Shown: piece after piece, positions 33,161-39,849 of the stretch
Position numbering within the stretch: position 1 is the first letter of the stretch
Layout of the letters: the number at the start of each line of letters is the position of its first letter
NCBI GenBank assembly: GCA_017554235.1
Contig: JAFZIV010000047.1
Span: 1 to 52,826 of the forward strand
Direction of reading: 5' to 3'
DNA: 52,826 bases
Origin: Selenomonadaceae bacterium
Lineage (GTDB): Bacteria > Bacillota > Negativicutes > Selenomonadales > Selenomonadaceae
Notes under the pieces: generated by a model
Database searches by the model: none
What the model saw: the letters and a program-made list of their open reading frames with translations, nothing else
What the model was told of the DNA's origin: nothing
Made by a program: the position numbers and the translations under genes

Positions 33161-34267
33161 TTGAATTTGAAAAAATTTTTGACGGCTACTATAACTTTTT
33201 TCACTTCACTTTCAATGACGTTTACGACTTCTGCCACGTCAAGAAATGTTAATTCTACAATTATGCATCGCCTGCCCGTCGACACGATGGACACGGGCGG
33301 CACGCTGATTTTTTCTGACAGTCCCGAATACGTCCGCCGCAACGGAATTTTGTATGAAGACACTGTGCGCGGCAATGCAAGAATTTTGTTTTACCATTTG
33401 AATGACACGGGCGTTAAGAAAAAACTTGCCGTTATTGTTGAAAATGTTTCCCCAATCGCAAATAAAATTGAAATTACTCGCGGAGGTTTTACACTTCCCG
33501 ATAAAAATTTTTTGTCCGTCGGCAAATCTACCCAGTTAATGTATATGCAAGATAATTTTAACGATACGATTAAACTTGCTAAAGGTGAACGAAAACTTTT
33601 TCAAGCCGATATGGACAAGGTTACCATTGAGGCGGGGCAGTTGTGTTACGGCGTTTATGATTTTACTGCCAATAAACCTGTAAAAATTTATGTGCTGATG
33701 TATCCTTCCAACGCTAATCCGTTGACTTTTTTGGACTCCGCTAAAATTTTGCCGAAGGATGAACATAAACTGCGCGGAACTTTTAAGCATATGAATCGCA
33801 CATTAAGACTTAGAAAAGCTTATGATCCGAAGGTTGACGGCATAGGTTATATTTTAATTGGTGATAATGCGACAGATTTTTTCAAGAAAGGCATTGACGC
33901 GACGGACGGCGAGGAAGTTGTAAATTACGGCAATTATGGAATTAACTACACGCTGGAATTTCGCACGAAGTCGACAACGCGATTTTGTCTTTGTCCTCGT
34001 GGCGGTTATTACGCGGGCGCAATGCGTTTTCAGCATGGAAATAATTCAGGGACAATTTTAACACCTACAGGAAAAATTTATTTTGGAGATAAAGATTTTT
34101 ATCAATCGGAGTCTTTGAATAAATCGCTTGAAGACGGACAGGCGATTTTTCATTCAAAACTTGAGCTTAGTGAATTGGGAAGTTACAGCGGAAAAATTAA
34201 GTTTGAATATTCGCCGCCTGGCGCATCCAATTTGCCCGTACATATTATACTTTTACCGCCGGATTAG
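33161..34267 (+). CDS. Exported protein of unknown function
   Basis: 368 residues from TTG 33161, behind GAAGGAGAAAA. Signal peptide about 1-26 (TATITFFTSLSMTFTTSATS). The body is beta-rich without a domain I can name: HRLPVDTMDTGGTLIFSDSPEYV, LFYHLNDTGVKKKLAVIVEN, and a C-terminal SGKIKFEYSPPGASNLPVHIILLPPD. Repeated beta strands suggest one or two sandwich domains. Downstream of the deacetylase gene, so it may act on the cell wall or surface glycan, which is inference only. Confidence 0.75.
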   Translation: MNLKKFLTATITFFTSLSMTFTTSATSRNVNSTIMHRLPVDTMDTGGTLIFSDSPEYVRRNGILYEDTVRGNARILFYHLNDTGVKKKLAVIVENVSPIANKIEITRGGFTLPDKNFLSVGKSTQLMYMQDNFNDTIKLAKGERKLFQADMDKVTIEAGQLCYGVYDFTANKPVKIYVLMYPSNANPLTFLDSAKILPKDEHKLRGTFKHMNRTLRLRKAYDPKVDGIGYILIGDNATDFFKKGIDATDGEEVVNYGNYGINYTLEFRTKSTTRFCLCPRGGYYAGAMRFQHGNNSGTILTPTGKIYFGDKDFYQSESLNKSLEDGQAIFHSKLELSELGSYSGKIKFEYSPPGASNLPVHIILLPPD

Positions 34268-34317
34268 AATTTAATCAAGAATTAAGAATTATTTTTCCTA
34301 AATGTTAAGGAGATATT

Positions 34318-34761
34318 ATGAAAATTTTATCCAGACAACTAACTTTAGATTTATACAACTGCAGCGCAAAAAAATTGTCGGACATTGAAGAAGTCAAAAA
34401 AATTTTGCAGGAAGCTATAGGCGAAGAACCTAAACTTACTTCAGCAAAAATTGACGGTGAAAGATTGGCGATAATCGGCGCGTTTATGGAAGGTCATATA
34501 GCTTTGCACGTTTACGGAGATTTACGATACGTCGCGGCAGATATTTTTACCTGCGCGGAAAATATTGAGCCTGAAGAAATCGCAAGCGTATTAAGGAAAT
34601 ATTTTAAGCCTGATAAGGTGAAGTCAACGTTTTTGAATCGCGGAGACTTAAACCAAAAGGATATGAAACCTAAAATTACAACTCGCGTTGCGCCGCTTAG
34701 AAGGGTACGTAATGCAGGTGAAAAAGTTGTACGGACTTTGGTTCGCCGCAGTAAAGATTAA
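34318..34761 (+). CDS. AdoMet decarboxylase (SpeD) homologue lacking the pyruvoyl-forming serine
   Basis: 147 residues, ATG 34318 with AAGGAG upstream. Aligning by eye to bacterial SpeD (ESHLTIHTW..GYAAVDVFTCG), the sequence is MEGHIALHVYGDLRYVAADIFTCA: His60 and His64 and Cys79 are kept, but the serine that self-cleaves to give the pyruvoyl cofactor is Gly59 (GGT; a Ser codon AGT is one base away). The RG in FLNRGDL is kept too. A basic tail (about 115-147: TTRVAPLRRVRNAGEKVVRTLVRRSKD) is extra. Without Ser the protein cannot mature, so it is not a normal decarboxylase: it could be a regulatory subunit, as in trypanosome prozymes, or have a new role. It precedes the cobT-like gene by about 100 bases. 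Confidence 0.75.
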   Translation: MKILSRQLTLDLYNCSAKKLSDIEEVKKILQEAIGEEPKLTSAKIDGERLAIIGAFMEGHIALHVYGDLRYVAADIFTCAENIEPEEIASVLRKYFKPDKVKSTFLNRGDLNQKDMKPKITTRVAPLRRVRNAGEKVVRTLVRRSKD

Positions 34762-34790
34762 TTTGCTAAAGGAGGTAAAGCGCGGTTTTT

Positions 34791-34842
34791 AAGTGATCAG
34801 TGATCAGTGGTTAGAAATTTTTTCACTCTTCACTGATTACTT
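34791..34842. repeat. AGTGGTC-type heptamer array forming a hairpin upstream of the cobT fusion
   Basis: AAGTGATCAGTGA near the left end pairs with TCACTGATTACTT at the right (12 of 13). It lies between a strong orphan Shine-Dalgarno (AAAGGAGGT, 34768-34776) and the ATG at 34860, and brings an in-frame TAA about 15 bases before that ATG. Confidence 0.8.
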
Positions 34843-34859
34843 AAACCTCGCTAATTTTT

Positions 34860-36917
34860 ATGACGTTTACAGATATGGCGGCGTTGTACCGCAGTATTGG
34901 TCGCCCAAAAAAATGTACATTTATTTTCTGCGCGGATCATGGCGTTGCCAAGATGAATGTCAGCGCGTACCCGCAAAAAACTACTGCAAGCATGGTAAAA
35001 AATTACCTCGTCGACAGAGGCGGCGCGGCTAATGCATTTGCGAAATTTGCCAATTCTGAATTGGTAGTCGTTGACGTTGGAGTTGACGCGGATATTTCTA
35101 ACCTTCCTGATTTGGTTGACAGAAAAATTGCTCGCGGCACAAAAAATATTGCAGAAGGTCATGCGATGACACGCGCTCAAGCTAAGAAGTCTATTAAAAT
35201 CGGCAAAGAACTTACCGAAAAGGCGATTAAGGCAGGTTGTAATTGTTTTTTTATCGGCGAAATGGGTATTGGAAATACGACTGTTGCTGCCGCGATTACC
35301 GCCGCTATTTTGGAATTACCTGCCAGTAAAGTTACCGGACGCGGTTCAAATATTTCAGATAAGAAATTTAAAAATAAAGTTAAGATTGTCCGTCAAGCGT
35401 TGAAAGTTAATAATCCTGATCCTGAAGACGGCATTGACGTTTTAGCAAAAGTCGGAGGATTTGAATTTGGCGCAATGGCAGGCGTGATTATTGCCGCCGC
35501 TCGTCATGATTGCGTAGTATTTTTGGATGGCTTTAACTCGACTGCCGCCGCGTTGATTGCTGATACTATTGAGCCGGGCGTTTGCGAAAATGCTATTGCG
35601 TCTCACGTCGGCAGGGAAATTGGACATATGGCGGCTTTACAATATCTTGAATTGCCTCCAATGTTCAAATTGAATCTTGCGTTGGGTGAGGCGGTCGGTG
35701 CGTCGATCGCGTCAAGAATTTTGGACAGAGTAGTTTACGTTTATGTTTGCGGTCCTGACGCTGATTTTGACGGCGACTTAGATGATTTCCGTGACATTGA
35801 CGAAGAGGATATACTTGCGAAATTCCTTGAGGATTTAGATATTGGCAACGCGGGACATTTTGAGAATGAAGAAGATTTTCAAGATTATTTGGAACAGCAA
35901 TTTGGCGAAGTGCATATTGAGGAAGTTGATTTAGATTTTCAGATTAGCGACGATCAGCGATTGCAAAGTTTTGAACCGCCGTTTAGCGTCAGCAATTTTA
36001 ATGTGCCGCGTTCGTATCCAATGTTGGTTCGGTCTATGCAAAATAACGGCGAAGAGTCTGTTAAGGCTACGGATAAAACTTTTGATTTTTATTTGAAGAC
36101 GATGCCGAAGTTGCATTTCAAGGCTATGGACAAGTGCCGCGAGCATTTTAACAATCTGACTAAGCCGCGCGAAAGTTTAGGGTTGTTGGAAGATATTGCG
36201 ATACAGATTGCCGGAATTACCAATGAAAATATACCGACAAATAATTTAAGGCATGCGGCTTTGGCGTTTACCAATTCGGAAAATACGCCTTCGGAGGAAC
36301 AAAAAACCTATAGACCGCACAAAAAAGGTACGCGCCGTAATGTGTCAATGGATTTCAGTATGACGACGCGCACTTTTGCGATGAAAGTTTTTATGGGGAT
36401 TGTTGACCCGACGGCTGACCCGACTGTTGCTTTTAATTTTGGTAGAAATTTGGCGGAGGAAGTTTCCTTTTCAATACCGATTATTGCGTTGACGGAGTTA
36501 AGCGATTGGAATTTTGATAAGCTCGACGAAAAATTTTCTAAAGCTTTGCTCAAAAAAAATGGCGATCTCAAAGTACCGCCTGAAGATTTATTAAATTCAG
36601 TTCCAAAAAAGTTTCGTTGCTTGACAAGTGCGATCATTGGCGCGATTATTGCCGCCGCTCACAATTCAACCCTCATTGTCATAGATTGCGGAGCTGTAGA
36701 AATTATCGCCCGCTATCTCGAAGCAATGTGTCCTGAAATTCGCCCTTTCCTGCTCTACACTACCAAATTAATTAATTATCATTTTGCTCCCGGTATGAGA
36801 ATAGGTTTTGACGGTGAAATTTCTTGCATAGGCGTTGAAATTGCGGAAGCCGCTCTTGCCGCACTCAACGATATGAAAACTTTTAGCGAAACTAAAGTCG
36901 AAACTGCTATTGATTAA
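34860..36917 (+). CDS. Tandem CobT-family fusion (resembles fused ArsA-ArsB), 5' end apparently truncated
   Basis: 685 residues. Domain 1 (1-300) is CobT-like: FCADHGVAKMNVSAYPQKTT, GEMGIGNTTVAAAI (catalytic Glu), GRGSNISDKKFKNK, DGFNSTAAALIA, LNLALGEAVGASIAS (second catalytic Glu). It lacks the N-terminal LTKPxGSLGxLE segment. An acidic linker (about 300-355) follows. Domain 2 (about 360-685) begins with that missing type of segment (NNLTKPRESLGLLEDIAIQIAGI) but its later motifs are degenerate (FTNSEN for ADHGV, MGIVDPTADPTV for EMGIGNTT). CobT activates the lower base of cobamides. In Sporomusa ovata ArsA and ArsB, two adjacent CobT homologues, work together on phenols. No Shine-Dalgarno precedes ATG 34860. 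Confidence 0.8.
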   Translation: MTFTDMAALYRSIGRPKKCTFIFCADHGVAKMNVSAYPQKTTASMVKNYLVDRGGAANAFAKFANSELVVVDVGVDADISNLPDLVDRKIARGTKNIAEGHAMTRAQAKKSIKIGKELTEKAIKAGCNCFFIGEMGIGNTTVAAAITAAILELPASKVTGRGSNISDKKFKNKVKIVRQALKVNNPDPEDGIDVLAKVGGFEFGAMAGVIIAAARHDCVVFLDGFNSTAAALIADTIEPGVCENAIASHVGREIGHMAALQYLELPPMFKLNLALGEAVGASIASRILDRVVYVYVCGPDADFDGDLDDFRDIDEEDILAKFLEDLDIGNAGHFENEEDFQDYLEQQFGEVHIEEVDLDFQISDDQRLQSFEPPFSVSNFNVPRSYPMLVRSMQNNGEESVKATDKTFDFYLKTMPKLHFKAMDKCREHFNNLTKPRESLGLLEDIAIQIAGITNENIPTNNLRHAALAFTNSENTPSEEQKTYRPHKKGTRRNVSMDFSMTTRTFAMKVFMGIVDPTADPTVAFNFGRNLAEEVSFSIPIIALTELSDWNFDKLDEKFSKALLKKNGDLKVPPEDLLNSVPKKFRCLTSAIIGAIIAAAHNSTLIVIDCGAVEIIARYLEAMCPEIRPFLLYTTKLINYHFAPGMRIGFDGEISCIGVEIAEAALAALNDMKTFSETKVETAID

Positions 36918-36978
36918 GTGATTAGTGGTCAGTAATCAGTGGTCAGAAATTTTCACTGACCACTGACCACTGATCACT
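36915..36978. repeat. AGTGGTC-type heptamer array between convergent genes
   Basis: AAGTGATTAGTGGTCAGTAATCAGTGGTCAG.. followed by its inverse ..CACTGACCACTGACCACTGATCACT forms a long palindrome (about 25-bp arms). It supplies parts of both stop codons: TAA of the cobT fusion at 36915-36917 and TAG of ybaB at 36977-36979. It may act as a bidirectional terminator. Confidence 0.85.
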
Positions 36979-37366
36979 ATTTCTTTCCTCCGCCGAGTAA
37001 ACCGCCGAGCAAATTAGCCATATCACCAAGCTTGTCGATTCCGCCTAAACTGTTGAGTAAATTTCCTGCCATTGCCGCCGACATACCGGCGTTTATTTTT
37101 TTGTCAATCTCAGCATTTGCGGCATTGACTGCGCTTACAACTAAATCTTCAATCGCTGAAACATCGCCTTCATCAACGAGATCTTTTGAAATTTTAACTT
37201 CAATAACTTGCTTTTCGCCGTTGACTGTTGCAGATACCATACCGCCGCCAACTTTAGCCGTTGCAGTCTCCTGCTTAAGTTTTTCGTTTTGCGCGTCCAT
37301 GTTCTGTTGAAACGCTTGAACCTGTTTCAAAATTTCCCCCAGATTAAACGTAGGAGTTTGTGCCAT
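36977..37366 (-). CDS. ybaB: YbaB/EbfC nucleoid-associated protein
   Basis: 129 residues from ATG 37366, chosen for GAAGGGAAG upstream. Seen: the coiled helix ILKQVQAFQQNMDAQNEKLKQET, then VSATVNGEKQVIEVKISKDLVDE and LEDLV-type C-terminal helix, followed by a Gly-rich tail (LLGGLLGGGKK). Binds DNA as a dimer. Downstream of dnaX as in most bacteria; recR, which usually comes next, is absent. Confidence 0.94.
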   Translation of the reverse strand: MAQTPTFNLGEILKQVQAFQQNMDAQNEKLKQETATAKVGGGMVSATVNGEKQVIEVKISKDLVDEGDVSAIEDLVVSAVNAANAEIDKKINAGMSAAMAGNLLNSLGGIDKLGDMANLLGGLLGGGKK

Positions 37367-37401
37367 TTTTAAATTACTTCCCTTCACACAAAAATTTATT
37401 T

Positions 37402-38865
37402 TTAAAAATTATCCTCATTAGTTTTTGAAAAATTATCCGTCTGAAAAAAATTCATAGCTGTTTGTGCATTTTGTTTTCCGCGTTCGTCGATATTTTCATA
37501 ATCTGTACCGACATTTGCGCCGACAACCTTCATAACTTTAATTTTATGCCCAATTAATTTAGAAAAAATTTCCTCAAACTGCGATTGTCTAGCATCGTTG
37601 AACATACTTGCCATAGCCGGAGATGTAAAATTTAACGTCAAGACATTGCCAGCAAAATTTGCAACTGACGCGCTTTGCAACATTGCCCGCATATTTTTTT
37701 CACTTTCAGGAAGTTGTGCGCGTAATTCGCGGAAAATTTTTTTAACGTCGTCAAGAGTTTCAATCTGCGCGGGAACTTCTTGCGATGAAAAATTTTGCTG
37801 AACAGTAACTTTCGGCGCGGCAATCTTCATCAACGCCATTTCCAAAATTATATCGGGAACGCCTGAATATTGCATTTCAACAATAATTTTGCGAACTTCA
37901 GCGGCAAGATTTTCAAGCTGTACCAATTCTGAATCGTCACGCTTTTTGATAAGACCAAACTCAATATCGCGCAGACGACTGATTAAAGCTTCGGCAATAG
38001 AAATTGAAGACAATCCCGACCTAAACGCTCTACTAAGTGCCGCGCTTAATGATGTTCTATTTTGAGATTGAACCGCAGAAATTATTTCGTCCAAATCCGC
38101 ATCAGAAATTAAGCCCAAAGTTTTTTCAACGTCTTCAAGCGAAATAGTTTTATCTGCCATAGCGTAGCATTGGTCAAAGTAAGTTACGGCATCGCGCATT
38201 GAACCGGCGGCAAGTCTCCCGATTCTTTTTGCGGCGTCTCGTGAAAGCTCAATGCCCAATGACTTCGACAATTTTTGAAGATACGGCGTTACAAGTCCGT
38301 TTGGTATCAAGTGGAAATTTAAAATTTGACAACGTGAACGAATTGTCTGCGGAACTTTGTTAAATTCTGTCGTCGCTAAAAAAAATGCAACGTGCGGCGG
38401 CGGCTCTTCGATTAATTTTAAAATTGAGTTTACCGCCTCAAATGAAAGCATATGAACTTCGTCTATTATGAAAGTTTTTATCCGTGACTGCAACGGCGCA
38501 AGGCTTGCGGTCGACAAAAGGCGTTGAACGTCCTCGACTGAACGATTGGATGCCGCGTCAAATTCTACGTTGTCAGGCGATGAATCGATTGACAAACACG
38601 AAGGACATTTGCCGCAAGGAATTTCTGTAGCAAGTAAAGGCTGATTGGATTTTTGCGCTTCAAAAACTTTATCGCAATTCATTGCCTTAGCTAAAAGTCT
38701 TGCCGTTGACGTTTTGCCGGTGCCGCGTGTTCCAACTAAAAGATATGCGTGCGAAAGTCGGTTTTTGCAAATTGCTCGCGTCAATGCCGTCATTATGTGT
38801 TCTTGTCCTATAAGTTGCGCTAAAGTTTTCGGTCTAACTCTCGTGTACAATGCTTCATACGCCAA
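37402..38865 (-). CDS. dnaX: DNA polymerase III subunit gamma/tau
   Basis: 487 residues. AAA+ clamp-loader: Walker A GTRGTGKTSTARLLA (about 45-59), a zinc-binding cysteine group (CDKVF.., CGKCPSC), Walker B FIIDEVHMLS, sensor 1 FFLATTEFNKVP and SRC motif IRSRCQILNF. Domain III and a short tau-like C-terminus follow (to 487), ending DNF. It loads the beta clamp. Shares an operon with ybaB (14-base gap). In many Firmicutes the SRP RNA gene lies just upstream; here a relic IS end is found instead. Confidence 0.96.
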   Translation of the reverse strand: MAYEALYTRVRPKTLAQLIGQEHIMTALTRAICKNRLSHAYLLVGTRGTGKTSTARLLAKAMNCDKVFEAQKSNQPLLATEIPCGKCPSCLSIDSSPDNVEFDAASNRSVEDVQRLLSTASLAPLQSRIKTFIIDEVHMLSFEAVNSILKLIEEPPPHVAFFLATTEFNKVPQTIRSRCQILNFHLIPNGLVTPYLQKLSKSLGIELSRDAAKRIGRLAAGSMRDAVTYFDQCYAMADKTISLEDVEKTLGLISDADLDEIISAVQSQNRTSLSAALSRAFRSGLSSISIAEALISRLRDIEFGLIKKRDDSELVQLENLAAEVRKIIVEMQYSGVPDIILEMALMKIAAPKVTVQQNFSSQEVPAQIETLDDVKKIFRELRAQLPESEKNMRAMLQSASVANFAGNVLTLNFTSPAMASMFNDARQSQFEEIFSKLIGHKIKVMKVVGANVGTDYENIDERGKQNAQTAMNFFQTDNFSKTNEDNF

Positions 38866-38939
38866 ATTTTTTCACCTCCATGCGCCGAGAAGATAGGTAA
38901 GGCGCGAAATTTCTTGCAAATGTTTCTTCTGTATGCTAA

Positions 38940-39120
38940 ACTAAAAATATCGGGGAAACGGTTGTAGCTAAGGCTTAAAGGCACCCGATTTGGGAAACCT
39001 CAATGCTGCAAGTAGAAATATTTGCAGGGCTGTCGTCAACCAGCCGCACGCGGTGGCTTAGGCTAACTGCAAGCCCAAGAATTTATTCGTAAGGTAGTTG
39101 ACCTCAAAACTTTCTTATTG
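38940..39120 (+). mobile_element. Relic C: TnpB-type IS right end with omega-RNA-like structure
   Basis: In the 460-base gap between dnaX and ribH. On the plus strand a tail like a TnpB end can be read (NLNAASRNICRAVVN at about 39000-39045). Then GGCTTAGGCTAACTGCAAGCCC and GGTAGTTGAC (39103-39112), the 3' signature that relic A also shows (GGTTATTGAC). Both share the TTTGCRGG..GGCTAR..hairpin..GGTWRTTGAC order. A self-standing small RNA is an alternative. The rest, 39121-39327, is AT-rich with no gene. Confidence 0.45.
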
Positions 39121-39327
39121 TTAATTATATCAAACTCAATTTTTTTGGTCAATTTTTATTTAGCTTTTAATAAGTGATAAAAATTTCTTCAAAAAATCAT
39201 TGCTTACTTTTTCTCAAATTATCTAATCGATTTTTACTATATTTTTGAAAGATAAAAAATTTTTTGCAGGAAATTTTATTTTAAAGTAGAAAAAGTAGCT
39301 GTAAAAAAATTTTTTGGAGGGATTTTT

Positions 39328-39849
39328 TTGAAAATCTATGAAGGAAATGTAACAGGTCGCGGATTAAAAATTGCAATCGTCGTAGCGCGTTTCAACGAAT
39401 TTATCACTAGCAAACTTTTGGAGGGCGCATTGGACACTTTGAAACGTCACGAAACAGAGGACGCAAATATTTCGGTCGTATGGGTGCCGGGCGCATTTGA
39501 AATTCCGATTGCCGCTAAAAAATTGGCAGATTCTAAAAATTTCGACGCGATAATTTGTCTTGGTGCGGTAATTCGCGGTGCAACTACTCATTACGATTAT
39601 GTTTGCAACGAAGTTTCTAAGGGAATTGCTCAAATTTCTTTACAGACTGGCGTACCGACAATTTTTGGCGTTTTAACTACGGAAAATATTCAGCAGGCGA
39701 TTGAACGCGCAGGAACAAAATCCGGCAACAAAGGCGCAGATGCCGCAATGTCCGCAATGGAAATGGTCAATTTGTTAAAAAGTTTGGGAATTAAGAGAAA
39801 GTGGGAAAGGAAAACAAAAGCAGAGAAAGCTACAAAATCAGCGGAATGA
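39328..39849 (+). CDS. ribH: 6,7-dimethyl-8-ribityllumazine synthase (RibH/RibE)
   Basis: 173 residues, TTG 39328 behind GGAGGGA. Seen: [43 protein letters not shown] with the catalytic His, [29 protein letters not shown]. Condenses the pyrimidinedione with dihydroxybutanone phosphate in riboflavin synthesis. It is alone: no ribD/B/E/C are nearby and there is no RFN (FMN) riboswitch in front. A basic C-terminal extension of about 17 residues ([19 protein letters not shown]) overlaps the start of copA by 49 bases, in another frame. Confidence 0.94.
   Translation: MKIYEGNVTGRGLKIAIVVARFNEFITSKLLEGALDTLKRHETEDANISVVWVPGAFEIPIAAKKLADSKNFDAIICLGAVIRGATTHYDYVCNEVSKGIAQISLQTGVPTIFGVLTTENIQQAIERAGTKSGNKGADAAMSAMEMVNLLKSLGIKRKWERKTKAEKATKSAE

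Noticed and set aside
34762..34860. Cobalamin riboswitch in front of the cobT fusion
   Set aside because: No B12-box (GCCACTG-type) and the gap is a heptamer array.
34793..35032. Missing 5' part of the cobT fusion in a second frame
   Set aside because: The 79-codon frame is unrelated to the CobT N-terminus and runs across the heptamer array.
38880..39130. Signal recognition particle RNA upstream of dnaX
   Set aside because: The GGAAGCAGCC-type domain IV motif could not be found on either strand.
39121..39327. FMN (RFN) riboswitch in front of ribH
   Set aside because: The conserved RFN blocks (GGGCAGGGTGAAATTCCC-like and others) are not present.
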